From: Eustoma russellianum
Taxonomy: Eukaryota > Streptophyta > Magnoliopsida > Gentianales > Gentianaceae
Length of the DNA stretch: 64,000 nt
Reading direction: 5' to 3'
Assembly: GCA_036186865.1 (NCBI GenBank)
Contig: AP025042.1
Coordinates: forward strand, 30,814,602-30,878,601
Shown here: positions 44,696-57,406 of the stretch, one piece after another
Layout: every line of letters begins with the position of its first letter
Numbering within the stretch: the first letter of the stretch is position 1
Notes under the pieces: model-generated
Told to the model about the DNA's origin: nothing
Seen by the model: the letters and a program-made list of their open reading frames with translations, nothing else
The model's database searches: none
Program-made: the position numbers and the translations under genes

Positions 44696-45058
44696 TTTAT
44701 TGAAACTGGCATATGAAATGGGATTGGAGTTGGCGTCTGTTCCAGCGGTAAAAAAAATTATAAATTTTCTGGACGGCCACTGTCGTCCAAAACGGACAGT
44801 TTCTCTTAGAGCATTGTAAGAAACAGCATTGTGTCAATTGGTCATTACAGGCTTCAAATGAATGTAGGTATAGATTAAGAAGAAGCATTACAATAGGACT
44901 TAAATATTTTATATCACATATGATTCCTATGTATATTCTTTTGTATAAGTTTCTTTGCTGTACTTAATTTCTAATTTCCTTATAGTTGCATCGTAATGTT
45001 TTCCTATAAATATAATTATACAAGAAACCGCTGCCCTCCTATAAATACGATTTCTTTG
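44696..45058. repeat. Repeat R copy b, right part
   Basis: Continues the flank after element 3: GAAACTGGCATATGAAATGG, CGTCCAAAACGGACAG, ending CCTATAAATACG (45039-45050). Noncoding. Confidence 0.85.
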
Positions 45059-45880
45059 TATGAAAAATCAATTTGCAAGTTCCACTATCTGGAAACATCC
45101 AGTTTATGCAAGAAACCGCTGCCCTCTAACTAGCCCACCATCGTGACAGTTTGTCAATGTAACCACCGAATAGAAAAGCAAAACCTAGATCACTAATAAT
45201 AAAATAGGAGTCAAAGGAAAAAACATGAGGACGTCAAAGAATGCTTATTGAAGTAACATTCTGACTCTTTCCAGTCAATCTGTTTTATTATGATTATGAT
45301 TATGATATGGTGTCAAATATATCAATAACTTTTTTTATAACAAAAAAATCAATAAGTTACGACTTACAGTCCAGGAAGTGGATTTCAAGCAAAAAAATAG
45401 TATTTGAGAATTAGATCTTCCATTTTCTTTTTTCCTTTCTTAGTTGACCAGATGATGCTCAACTTGTAATGCTAGTAAATACTGAATTTCATTTGTGACT
45501 TCCAAACAAAAAGTGATTCCCTAAATAGTTTAGGTTTTTTTTTTCCAAAGATGGTTTGTACTTGTGATGCCCTTTACGAATGAAATGGGGTTCGAGTTGG
45601 CGTCACTTCCAACGCTGAAAAACTATAAATTTCCTGGACGGTCACTGTCGTCCAAAACGGACAGTTTCTCTTAGAGTATTGTACGAAGCAGCATTGTGTC
45701 AATTGGTCATTACAGGCTTCAAATGAAGACAAGTATATATTTAGAAGCCTTACCATAGGAATTAAATATTTTATATCACATGTGATTCTTAACCTTGTAT
45801 CTTTGTATAAGTTTTCTAGTTGTACTTAATGTCTAATTTCTTTGTAGTCGCATCGTAAAATTCTCCTATAAATACTCAAT
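45059..45880. repeat. Repeat R copy c
   Basis: A second R copy placed directly after copy b, starting TTGCAAGTTCCACTATCTGG (about 45072) and ending CCTATAAATACTC (about 45866). It shares GAATAGAAAAGCAAAACC and CGTCCAAAACGGACAG with the others but is more diverged. Unit 1 lacks this extra copy. Confidence 0.82.
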
Positions 45881-46319
45881 GTTTCGGCATAAAACACTTC
45901 GGCTATTGGAAATTACAAATAACAAATATGTTGTATGAAAAGGAGTTAGAGGACGCCATGTTGGAGAACAAACCTGATAACATGATGGAGAGGGTGTTGA
46001 AGAAATTAGATCGTCGACCCTTGGACTAATCTGCAGCAGCATCTCAATGGATGTAGCTTCGCACGGCACCGGTAAACTCATAACTTTTGGCTTTATCAAG
46101 CGGCTGTCCGATTTGTTCGAAAAGCCATGAAATTTGTACAAAATTCATTTTCTTTAGTGGTTGTTTCAATCACAAGTGGCAAAAGGTGATTTCGTGACCG
46201 AGCATGTGGCCGAATTCAACCATATTGTGAATCAACTAAATGCAATCACATACTCTTTGAATTATGAGTTGCTCGCACACTGCTTGTTGATCTTGATAAT
46301 AAACCGAAAACACACACTG
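45881..46319 (+). pseudogene. Copia gag relic (copy 2)
   Basis: Near-identical to the relic at 33141-33562: YWKLQITNMLYEKELEDA-like start, then FQSQVAKGDFVTEHVAEFNHI. It ends at the same junction with a left-truncated copia. Confidence 0.6.
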
Positions 46320-48009
46320 CTCGCGAGTTTCAAGAGACTTTGTAGGGATGTCAGCAAGCTGATATGTCGTGGAGACATGAAGAAGGCTTATTTGGCCATC
46401 GAGTACGGCATCCCGAAAGAAGTGACAGTCAACCTCAATGTGTTTAGTTTGTTCATGAGCAACAGGATTATGTGCAAGATGTAATGCTGACTGACTATCG
46501 GTGTAAAGGATAACAGGAGTGGAGTGAGGGATGCCAAGAAACCGAAGAAGACCGAGGACCACTTGAGCTCACAGGTAGTGTAGGCCATGGTGTGATATTC
46601 TGCCTCAGCAGATGAACGAGAAACAGTGTGTTTCTTTTTAGCCTTCCATGATATTGGAGTTGTTCCTAGTTGGACGAAGTAAGAAGAAAGAGAGCGGTGA
46701 GTAGACAGACAACTTGCCCAATCTGAGTCACTATAGGCAGTTAATTGAAGATGATTAATGGTCAGAAAGAGAAGTCCTTGACCCGGGCTGCCTTTGAGAT
46801 ACCCAACAACACGCAGAGCAGCATGCCAGTGGCCAAGCCAAGGTGATTGCATCAACTAGGCCAGTGTGTGGATGGCATAAGAGACCTCAGGTCGGGTGAC
46901 AGATAAATAGATCAAGCAACCAACCAGACGTCGATATGTGAGGGGATCTTCTAAAAAAGAGCTTGTACACTGAGCCAACTAATGCTGTTGTTCCAAAGGT
47001 ACAGATGCTGGATTTGAAGCGAGCAAGCCACAATCTGCAATCATGTCCAGAGCGTACTTACGCTGGGATATGAAGACATCTGCACCACTGCGAGCAACTT
47101 CAAGTCCAAAGAAATATTTCAAGGGACCAAGATCTTTCATATGAAAACAGGTACTGAGATATGTTTTAACAACCTCCATCTCCTGAGAATCATTACCCAC
47201 AAGTATAAAGTCGTCAACATAGATCAAGAGATAAATATGAATATGATCCAAGCATATCTGAACAAAGAATAATCTGAATATGACTTGACAAAGCCATAAG
47301 AATGCAGAGCAGAGGAGAGCTTTGCAAACCAACACCGACGTGTTTGCTTAAGACCATACGAGGATTTACGTAGACGACAGACGGTGCATGGTGAGGTGGC
47401 GGAGAATCCAGGAGCTAATTTCATGTATACTTCATCATCAAGATCACCGTGAAGAACATCATCCTGTATGTCCATTTGACAAGTGGAAAACTGTCGAGCA
47501 GCTGTTAGAGCTAAGAGTACGCGAACTGTAACCATTTTCATGGCGGGAGCAAACGTTTCAGTGTAGTCACTTCCTTCTATCTGGTGATTGCCATGTACAA
47601 CCAATCGAGCTTTATAGCGCTCAATACTCCTATCCGAGTTTTGTTTCAGCTTGTATACTCGTTCGCAACCAATAGCACGTTTTCGAGGACATAGCTCCTA
47701 TAAAGTCTAGGTTTGGTTTTCCTCAATAGCCTGTAGCTTTTCGCGCATAGTGGACCGCCAGTTCGGATCTCTCGCCGCTTGAGAGTAGGATTCTGGTTCT
47801 ATACTGGAGGTGACAGCCATAAGAAAAGCGCGATGGACAACAAAAAACCGATGATTACTAAGAAAATTGTTGATAGAGTCGGGAGTACCTAAAGAAGCAG
47901 TCAAAGCACGTGATGCGGGCGAAGGGCTGGTTTGAACTGCATTCAATTCGTAATCAGCCAATATGGCAAGAAGTTGCTTTGCTCGTTGTCCTCTGCCGAG
48001 CTGGGGTGA
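46320..48009 (-). pseudogene. Element 4 reverse transcriptase and RNase H
   Basis: RNase H is in two frames: 46388-46855 (GYLKGSPGQGLLFL, YSDSDWASCLSTHRS, SSAEAEYHTMAYTTCELKW) and 46236-46562 (YTDSQSALHLAHNPVAHEQTKHIEVD). RT: 46979-47335 with YVDDFILVGND (YVDD 47210-47221) and 47224-47604 with MVVHGNHQIEGSDYTETFAPAMKM and MDIQDDVLHGDLDDEVYMKL. Confidence 0.87.
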
Positions 48010-49369
48010 TTTAGCCAAAGTAGTCGGCTCTGATGTAGATATCTGCTCTGCAGTGCTGAGGTCTGGGGCGAATTCTGCTCTGCAGGGCCAAGGTCAGGAG
48101 GTGAAATCTGCTCATCCGTGCTGAGCTTATGTGTCTAGTTTTGGTTAGGAAGATCTGGCTGATGTGACGAAGATAGGTCAGTTGAGCTTGGCACGGGGGT
48201 GGAAGGAAGAGTATTTGATAAAGACAAGGGTGTTTCAAGAGCGGGAGGTGCAGAACATGGGCTAGAGGTGGAGGAAGGCTACTGGCCAATGGAAAGGTGG
48301 TCTCGGCAAAAGTGATGTTACGAGAGACCAAGAATTCATTAGTTTCTAGGTCATACACAGTCCATCATTTCTTACCAGAGGGGTATCCAATCATGATACG
48401 TTTCCTACCGCCCCACTGAGTCATTGTGAACATAACATAAACTACCAAAGGCTCCAAGATGGTTATAATTGGGAGGTCGGCCAAATAGCATCTTGTAAGA
48501 CGTATTGCCTCTGAGTAGGACAGAAGGATTGAAGTTTATGAGATAAACAGCAGTCAAGAAACACTCACCCCAGAAAGTTAAAGGAAGATTAACTTAGAAA
48601 CGGAGTGCTCTGGCTACGTCTAGAATGTGTCGAATTGTGTATATCAAATGGAGGTATGATGTATTACTCCTTGGTCAGCAAAGAAAGGGATCAGTGATAA
48701 GAATTCTGTCTCATTGTCGGTATGGAAAATTTTAATCTTACAGCCGAATTGTGTATCAACTATGGCAAAAATTTGTTTTGCCAATGTTGGTACCCTATCG
48801 TTAGTTTTCAATAAATACACTCACACTGCCCTAGAATGATCACCCACAAATGTCAAGAAGTAAGAAGCACCACAAGTAGTCTTATGCCGGTGAAAACCCC
48901 ATGCATCACAGTATACTAAATCAAAACAATGTGCAGTAATAGTATTGCTCAAATCAAATGGCTCTTTTGTTTGCTTTGCACGAAGGCAGACTTCACAACA
49001 AGGTGTGCTTGTTTCATCAAAAGGATGGGACTACACTATGTAATACACGCAAGACTTGATTGGAAGGATGTCCCAACCGATTGTTCAACAAGGAGATGTC
49101 GAATTACTTCCCTACTGCGTGCAGCCGCATAGAATTTTTTTCTTTTTAGAATATACCCTTCGAACACATCATCTGCTCGAATCTAAGTCTTGGTATTCCG
49201 GTCTTGTGTCACGCAAACTTTGTTAGTAAATTTGACAAAATAATCTTGATGGTGCACCAACTGTGAGACTGATAATAAGTTACAAGCAAAATTTGAGACA
49301 AAGAACACTTTGTCCAGGGTCAGTTCTTCATTCAACCAAACTGACCCTTGTTGTTGTGCTTGGGTTATA
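48010..49369 (-). pseudogene. Element 4 integrase and linker
   Basis: Most decayed of the three copies. The linker with SSARMSRFHLLTLALQSR-type sequence is at 48011-48358; part of the core region near 48600 is deleted relative to element 2 (about 35860-35910). The pre-integrase cysteine region is traceable at 48850-49080. Confidence 0.75.
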
Positions 49370-50591
49370 GTACCATCAAGCAGACGGATATTACATGGAG
49401 GGATTGGAGCAAAATTATATAATAAGTCAAGATTACCCATCATATGATGAGAGGCCGCTGAGTTTATTATCCAAAAGGAGTTATGAAGCTTACCACCAGT
49501 CTTTCAGGAACTGTTTGCTTACGTGCACTCAGAGCTCGAAGAAGTGAGCTCAGCTCGGCTGCAGAGAGTTCAGACAGAATCTTTTCACCGACATGCATAT
49601 CAGCTGAAGTGGAGGTTTCCTTTTTCGAGACAATTGCCACATGTGCAGCACTGCCTATAACCGGGGCGCGAACTTATAGGAGGTCTTGATCCTTTAGTCT
49701 TGAGTTGTCCTTTAGATCGGTCACCCCACAAATTAGGATAACAAATGACCTTAAAGCAGCCACTGGCCTCGTGTTCCTTTCTTCGACAGTGTGTTCACAC
49801 CACCGCAAATTTGGAGTTCTTCCTGTCAACCCCTGACTTTCCTAATACTGTCATAGCAAAGGCAGGAGATTCACGCTTGTCTCGTACAAGTGCAATGGAC
49901 CCAGGCTTTCCTCTTGAACTGCCATGTGATAGGCTCTGTTCAAGGTGGGAAGATGTTCTTGATTGAGATGGACGAGCCCACTGTCCTAAATATTTGTTCA
50001 TCAAGTCCCATAAGGAACTGATGAGCTCGGTCAGCCTCTTTGCTGCGACTGAGTGTCTGTCGCAAATCACACTTGCAGCTGTTACAAGAGCACATTGGGA
50101 TGTCATCAAAATCTTTCAACTCATCCTAGAGTTTCCTTAATCTGCCATAATAAATCATGACAGAGTCTCCATTTTGTTTGCAGTTTGCGAGTGCTTTCTT
50201 CAAATACTGCACTCGCGGAGCATTTATAACAGCGAATCGCTATTTAATGTCTTTCCAACAATCCCCTAGCATTCTCCGAGTACAAGATAGAGGAATGCAG
50301 GCTGGGCTCAATTGTGTTCAAGATCCATGCCACAATCATTGACTTGACAGGCTCCCAATTAGACATATCAGGAGACCCATCAGCAGGCTGAGATATGGTT
50401 CAATCTAGGAAACCAAACTTTCGTCAGGCGAGCAATGAGCCGCGAATGGCCCTTTCCCATTAAGTTAGATAGCAGTGATAAGCAACCCAGGATGGTCCCC
50501 TGAGTGGAGACCTTAGGGAGATATGTTTTTTTTATGAGAGGATTCAGTTGCCGTAGTTTGAGGAAATGATGATGACTATTTCGGTTGCCAT
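49370..50591 (-). pseudogene. gag: Element 4 gag and protease
   Basis: Gag would start at 50591 (MATE). LRIR..CDRHSVAAKRLTELISSLWDLMNKYL is open within 49795-50109. The protease site reads FWIINSAASHHMMG, with Asn in place of the catalytic Asp as in elements 1 and 2. A gap of about 30 bp relative to element 2 lies near 50460. Confidence 0.83.
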
Positions 50592-50640
50592 GGCTGATGA
50601 GGAGGATCACTGAAAGAAATTGATCAGAGATCTCAACCTC

Positions 50641-51008
50641 GCTCTGATACTATGTAAAAATAATATGAACAAGGACTTTTGGCAACTTGAATCTCTTAAT
50701 CCTTTCATTCATTTGTTTGTTAATTTATAGGGTTACAGACGCGCATCTTGTGCTAATCTACAGTTAAAGAGATCTACAAGATCAGTACAAATACAAATCC
50801 TATCATATCTCTACATTTATGTACGAGATATACTCAATGAATAAGATATATTTGATTAGTCTAGATATATACAATCGCATCTAGTCATCCGGAATTATCT
50901 CCGTAATTATCTCTTCAGATCCGAGCTGAGAATTTCAAGTCCGCTCTGCAGGTTGGTAGCTCAGATCTGCTCGGCATCTCAGGTCTGCTTGGCTACTCAA
51001 CTTCAACA
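50641..51008 (-). repeat. Element 4 primer site and right LTR
   Basis: Primer site TAGTATCAGAGC (minus; one mismatch; 50641-50652) abuts LTR 50653-51008 (356 bp). Confidence 0.88.
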
Positions 51009-51390
51009 GATCAAGACCATGTCGGAAGTTAAAGATTAAATCCGGCTAATAAGTTAACTAGGAAAGCAAACAAGTGAAAAAATAGCATAAGTGATAAATT
51101 GTCTTGTTATTTTTTTACTAAGTGCGTGGTTTTTGTTCACTCATTATTTCAATGTATAGGTTCCGCAAGTTCAACCATCTGGAAATATCCACTTTATACA
51201 AGAAACCGCTGCCCTCTTAACTATTAAGCCGACCATCGTGACTGTTTGTCATTGTAAACACCGAATAGAAAAGCAAAACTTAAATCACTAATAATAAAAT
51301 ACACGTCAAAGGATGCTTCTCGCAGTAACATGCTGACTCTTTCCAGTCAATCGTTCTATTATAATTATGATTATGATATGGTGTCAAAAA
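51009..51390. repeat. Repeat R copy d, left part
   Basis: Same flank as copies a and b; cut at AAAAA (51386-51390) by the SIRE insertion and resumed at 62197. Confidence 0.88.
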
Positions 51391-53926
51391 TGTTGGACCG
51401 TGCACCTGCAATGAACACCATTAGAAGGGGGGTGAATAGTGGTTAGCGGAAATTACACTACAACCCTTTGTTAAAATCCCCTTGAAAACAGAATCTGAGA
51501 CCAACTCAGATTCAGAACCCATTTTTCAAAAATTCACAAATAATTGTACACAAATCCAAAAATTATGAAACTTTTCAGAATTGAACTTCATTGAGTTAAC
51601 AAGATTATGTTCAAAAATCAGACAAAAATAAGATCGTTTGACCCTTCAAACAAATAAAAAGATTCAGATGGTCAATCTGGACAGAATTGGACAGAATGTT
51701 GCTGATTTGCAAAACAGGTTTCTCTTTGATTACTCAACCAAATAGGTTGACCTCTATATGAAAACACTCCTTAGGATGTGTAGATGAAGTTTTCAAAAGG
51801 CTCTGACCTCAAACAATTCTTGAAAAATACAGAATTTAACTTTTCTCAAAACTGGTCAGATTACAGACAAATTGGAGCAGTTATCTTGCAAAGACTAAAA
51901 TACTAACTTTTACTTGCTCAAATCAAGTGATTCTTGTTGCAAATAAAAGATAACAGTCTGAAGTATAACTCCACCAAAAATCACAAATTTTAAAAATGTT
52001 TAGCTATTTTGCCAAATTGTATGAATTTGGGTGAAAACTGCAGTCAAAAACGGGCAGAAAACAGAAATAAAGAAACAAGAGAAGAACACCAAGGATTTAT
52101 CCTGGTTCGGTCAATGTGACCTACTCCAGTCCCAAGGAACACCTTTCCTTGGATTTCACTATGAAATGAACACCTTACAACAAGAGCCAAGCTTGATCCT
52201 TGGGTTATACACCAACCCTACTCAAGACTTGGATAAACACCTTCTAAGCAACACTTAGTTGCAATACCTCCAACACCTATTGATGTAGCCTTATAAAGAT
52301 GGCTAATCAATCTTACAAAAGAAGCTCAAGAGGCTTGTAGCTCACCAAAATATCAAGAACACCTTTGCTATAACAAAATACAACAACAAGAACAAGAAGA
52401 TGAATATGAAACCTATAGAATGCTTGTGAGCTTCAAGTGTGTTCAATCTTCTTCACCATTGCCTCTATTTATAGTGTGAAATGAGCCTTGAAGATAAGAA
52501 TGCCAATGTGTCATCATCTTCATCATCAACTCCAAATGTCTTCTCATCATTGGTTGGCTTTGTACATTTGGCCAAATAATACACAATGATTTGTCCGCCT
52601 TGGCAATGTCATGTTGGCCGAAATTTTCCACCTTGGCAAGTCATAATTATCCTTTGTAAAATGTAGATAATAAGAAGGATAATGCCACAAGAATACCTCA
52701 GCTTCTAGTCTTGAAAATAGGCATGTGGGAGAAGACTATTTCAAAAACAAAATTCAGCTTCAATTTGAGATGAAGTAGCCGTTGGCTACTTTTGGTTTTT
52801 CCAAAAATAATTTTGTTTTTTCTTAATTAAAATAAGGAAGGATACCACCAAATTATCCTCAAATTCAAGCACCATAATAGGACATGTGAAGTCTTCTTTT
52901 GACTTCAAAAATCTGCTGAAATTTCACCAATAAAATAATATAGCTGTTGGCTATTTTTAGTAAATTCCAAGTTGGCAATTTTGCCAACTAGCTCCTTTTT
53001 GGTTGGTCCACTTGTCTCCAACTCACAAAATGAATGCACCATCATATCCACCTGATTAATCACGTTTTTCAACATATATATAAGTGTAGCAACTCAGATT
53101 TTTGAAGAAGAAATAAATAGATAACACTAGACAAGATTATGTCAACGTGTAACACCGAAATTCCCCAATATTTCTTCTTATATGTTGAGATCATTTCAAC
53201 ACCTTTGACACCTTCAACATCTCTGAAAAATGATGATAAATATCCTCTTATTAGATATATAAGAGGGTCTTCAAGAAAAAAAATAGAATGTGACATCTCA
53301 AATCGTCACATATCCAGCTATAGTCAATAATATCATCGGTTGAGAGAATAAGATATAAGATCACCATATTATCTTCAAAATAATAATAAAACAGCTCCAG
53401 AATGAAGATAATAATATAATCAAGAGATTCCTTGAGTGAAAATACCAAAAATACCCTTGGGGGTAAAATGACCAAAATACCCCTGCTGTAAGAAAACTCC
53501 AAAAATGAACCGGATGGTCATAAATACTCATGATATCACCTTTGTCATGATAAATAGGATAAGAATACATCCTTGAAATATTTTCATCATATCATGTTCC
53601 TACAAAACTCAATATACCAATTTTGCCCTTTTTGGTAAGTTGTAGAAACTTCCAAGGCACGATAGTCACAAGACAAAAATAATCACCAAAAACACATAAT
53701 AATCACATAATGAACATATATAAATTATGTACAAATGAAAAGAATCATTTTAACACATTTTAGAAAATTATTTCTAAAAACCCTAGACATCGATCGATGT
53801 GCAACAACCTGAGAGATCGATGTCAACTTTTTCAACTTTTACACATATAACACCATGTGTGACATTTTTAAGTATTCACCACTTAAAATCATGACTTTGA
53901 AAATTATCCAAACATATTTCTCAACA
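51391..53926 (-). repeat. Left (3') LTR of the SIRE element
   Basis: 2536 bp, starts TGTTGGACC and ends CTCAACA. On the minus strand CTATAAATAG (plus 52464-52473) is a clear TATA box. It includes a pair of ATCGATCGATGT-type motifs (about 53786-53822). Noncoding throughout. Confidence 0.93.
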
Positions 53927-53940
53927 TTCTCCCCTTTTGG
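53927..53940 (-). promoter_or_regulatory. Polypurine tract of the SIRE element
   Basis: Minus strand CCAAAAGGGGAGAA directly before the LTR. Confidence 0.9.
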
Positions 53941-54182
53941 ATGATTTTCAAAATAACCTAACATGATTTTAATGTCACAACTTATAACCAAAAGTTTATC
54001 CAAATGTTTTCAACTTTTAAATAGTATGTTGCTCCCCCTCAACTCATACTCTCCCCCTTAACCTATACTCAACTCGTAACCAATTGAAACTTATTATTTC
54101 ATACCAAATGATGACTTACCAACTAAAATCATGTGCTTATTCTATCTCCCCCTTTATTTTGCAAATCATGCAAAAGATAGAA
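53941..54182 (-). other. Region between RNase H and polypurine tract
   Basis: 242 bp with several further purine runs on the minus strand (plus strand CTCCCCCTT, CTCCCCCTTTA). Some SIRE elements have an extra ORF here; none is present. Confidence 0.7.
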
Positions 54183-54689
54183 CTATATAATGGTATCGTA
54201 TGTCATCATACCTAACTTGGCACGCAAGTTTTCAAACGTGGCTTGATTAAGGGGTTTGGTAGAGATATCTGCGATTTGGTGATCAGTTCTTATATGGTTT
54301 ATCACTATGTCCTTATTTTGAACATGATCGCGAAGAAAGTGGTATCGCACCTCAATGTGTTTGGCCTTAGAATGAAGCACCAGATTCCGGAAAAGATTGA
54401 TTGCACTTGTGCTATCGTAGAAAATTGGAATCTTTTTCATATTAATGCCAAAATCACTAAGTTGCTGCTTAAGCCAAAGTATTTGGGTAGTACATAAACT
54501 CAAAGAAATATACTCGACTTCAGTGGTAGAAAGAGCTACACTAGCTTGCTTTTTAGAAAACCAAGAGATCAAATTGGTTCCTATGAATCGACATGTGCCG
54601 CTAGTGGATTTTCTATCTAACTTGCAACCACCATAATCAGCATCACTATATGCGTGTAATTCTAACTTAGCGTTTCTATCATAACACAG
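54183..54689 (-). pseudogene. SIRE RNase H
   Basis: Open from 54572: ISWFSKKQASVALSTTEVEY (catalytic Glu), FYDSTSAINLFRNLVLHSKAKHIEV and HQIADISTKPLNQATFENLRAKLGM at the C-terminus. The first strand, DADYGGCKLDRKST-like, lies upstream (about 54600-54670) in the same frame after a stop. DST replaces the usual DNT/DNK at the third acid. Confidence 0.9.
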
Positions 54690-56000
54690 TCATAAGTGAG
54701 GTGTATGCTTAAGATATCTAAAGATCTTTTTCACTGCATTGTAATGTGATACCTTAGGACAAGATTGAAACCTAGCACACATACACACACTAAACATAAT
54801 ATTAGGTCTTGATGCAGTTAAGTATAATAGTGATCCAATCATAGACCTATAGAGAGTGTCATCAAAAGGTTTACCATTTTCATCCTTATCAAGTTTAGCA
54901 CTAACACTCATGGGGGTAGTTGTAGGTTTCAATTCTTCAAAACCAAACTTCTTAATCATATCATTGACATACTTAAGTTGGGTAATATGAATTCTTTGAG
55001 GGGTTTGTTTGATTTCAAGTCCTAAGAAATAATTCAACTCTCCTACCATTGGCATTTCAAACTCTGACTTCATACATTCTTCGAAGTCTTTTACTAAGGT
55101 AGTGTTAGTTGAACCAAAGATAATATCGTCTACATATATTTGAACTATTAACAAATCATTACCTTTTCTTCTTAGGAATAATGTGTTGTCTATGGTTCTC
55201 CTTTGATAATTGTTTGCAATGAGAAAGTTTGCAAATCTATCATATCAAGCTCTTGGAGCTTGTTTCAAACCATATAAAGCTTTCTTAAGCTTGTAAACAT
55301 GGTTAGGATTCTTTGGATCTTCGAATCCAGGGGGTTGTTTGACAAACACCTCTTCTTAAATGTATCCATTCAAGAATGCACTCTTGACATCCATTTGGAA
55401 GAGTTTAATGTTACTTAGACTTGCAATCGAAAGTAACAATCTAATTGCTTCTAGTCGTGCAATGGGTGCAAAGGTTTCCTCATAATCTATTCCTTCTTGT
55501 TGATTATAACCTTGTGCGACTAGTCTAGCCTTATTTCTTGTAATATTTCCTTGTTCATCCATTTTATTCCTAAAGACCCATTTAGTTCCTATGATAGACT
55601 TGTCTTCAGGTTTAGGTACTAAGTCCCACACGTTGTTCCTTGTGAATTGATTTAATTCCTCATGCATAGCATCTATCCATGATATGTCACCTAAGGCTTC
55701 CTTAACATTCTTAGGTTCTATGTGTGCGACTAAGCTACGTCCTTCAAGTTGACTTATGTTTCTACATGTTCTAACCCCAACACTTGGATCCCCAATGATT
55801 AATTCTCTAGGGTGCCACCAATTCCTAGTTTGATTAGGTCCACCCTCATCTTGTTCAAATGTTTCATTAGTGTGAACGTTATCATATGTAATTGGATCAT
55901 TAGTTGTATCATCTTCCAATTGCAAATTCTCTTGATTTATTTCGTCTAAGGGTTCATGCATGTCTTGTTCAGGGGGAGTTGGTTCTAGATGATCAAGTAT
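54690..56000 (-). pseudogene. SIRE reverse transcriptase
   Basis: ISWIDAMHEELNQFTRNNVWDLV, GTKWVFRNKMDEQGN, GIDYEETFAPIARLEAIR and LFQMDVKSAFLNGYI are open within 55356-56030. A stop falls near 55355. The catalytic IYVDDIIFGS (YVDD 55125-55136) is open in 54690-55154, as is LTASRPNIMFSVCMCARFQ. All in one frame, so only nonsense changes interrupt it. Confidence 0.92.
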
Positions 56001-57157
56001 AGGCTCAAGTAATACATCATCATCAAACATATTTTCAACATTTGTTTCTTGTTTATGTTGATGTTTATTACTAACTTCAAAGCATGCATTTTCATGGATT
56101 CAATTATTTTTCTAGATGCAGGATTATAACACCTATATGCTCTTGAGTTAGTTGAATATTCAACAAATATGCATTCAATAGACTTTTGTTCAAATTTATC
56201 TAGATTATCCTTAGTGTTTAGAACAAAACATTTACATCCAAATACTTTAAGATAATCTATTTTAGGTTGTCTATTGTTTAGCAATTCATAAGGCGTTTTA
56301 TTTAATTTCTTTCTAATAGTAAGCCTATTTATAATATAACATGCACAACTAACAGCTTCAGCCCATAAATACTTAGGTAATTTATTTTCACACAGCATTG
56401 TCCTAGCAACTTCTTGAATCATTCTATTTTTACGTTCAACAACTCCATTGAGTTGTGGTGTTCTAGGTGGTGAGAATTCACGTTTTATTCCATGTAGTTC
56501 ACAAAATTTGATTACGTCTTTATTTTTAAATTCTCCACCTCTATCACTTCTAATTCTTTTGACATTTTCTTCATAAATGTTTTCAAGTTTCTTGATAAAG
56601 GTTTCGATTGCTAATGGAGCATCGTCTTTGTGTGTTAAGAACAATGTCCATGTGTGGTGTGAGTAATCGTCTACTATGACACACACATATTAGTGTCCAC
56701 CTAGACTTCTTGTCCTACTTGGACCAAATAAGTCTAAGTGAAGCAATTCTAGTACATGACTAGTACTCACTTCATGTTTTGGTTTTAAGGTTTCTTTAAT
56801 GTGTTTTCCCTTAATACATGTTTCACACATTTGAAAATTATCTAAGTCTAACTTAGGCATACCTCTAATTAAATTCTTTTTAGATAATTTCCTAATGGTT
56901 GAAATTCCTATATGGCCTAATCTTCTATGCCATAAATTCACATCTAAGTCATGTGATATTAGACACTTAACCTTAGCATCTAACATGTTATCTAAGGTAA
57001 GGGTATAAATATTTCCATCTCTATTTTCTTTTAAAACCGTTTCTCCTTTTTCATTTATTATATCACAAGAATTGGGAAGAAAGGAGACATTATAACCACA
57101 ATCTATAAGTTGAGAAATACTAAGTAAATTATAGGATAGATTGCTTACTAATAACAC
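56001..57157 (-). pseudogene. SIRE integrase
   Basis: Pre-integrase LWHRRLGHIGISTIRKLSKK and CETCIKGKH are present, then HLDLFGPSRTRSLGG (first Asp), a TAA at 56687, IRSDRGGEFKN (second Asp) and QLNGVVERKNR (Glu). The triad is complete. The C-terminal KTPYELLNNR..YLKVFGCKCFVLN block follows. A frameshift lies near 56030. Confidence 0.92.
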
Positions 57158-57406
57158 ATTTTGTATTTGAAATGTGTTAGGGTACCCGATTGTTCCTCTT
57201 CAAACAACTTTTGCTTTGTTATTGTCACCGAATGTCACCTTTCCACCATCAATATGTTCAAGTTCCGTGAATAGTTTGGGGTTTCCCGTCATATGCCTCG
57301 AACATCCACTATCTAAAAACCATTTGGTTTTTAGATTCTTTGACTTTGCCTCTTTCTTGCATTCCTTGCGTTTTTCCTAGAATGGAGACAAAGTTTTAGG
57401 TATCCT
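57158..57406 (-). pseudogene. SIRE protease
   Basis: Active site KWFLDSGCSRHMTGNP is intact (Asp codon at 57311-57313). Stops at 57407 and 57378 lie just upstream in the same frame as the flanking gag and integrase, so only nonsense changes separate it from gag. Confidence 0.88.

Larger units (their letters stand above)
46320..51008 (-). mobile_element. Ty1/copia element 4, second left-truncated duplicate
   Basis: Same left breakpoint (CTCGCGAGTTTC) and same right end plus GATCA flank (51009-51013) as element 2. Minus-strand gag to RNase H remains with many stops. Confidence 0.9.

Noticed and set aside
53069..53570. Overlapping short ORFs in the SIRE LTR, repeated at 61358-61807
   Set aside because: They repeat because the LTR is duplicated; no known LTR encodes such proteins and the frames are AT-driven.
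53941..54182. Envelope-like gene expected in some SIRE elements
   Set aside because: Only 242 bp lie between RNase H and the polypurine tract, with no ORF.
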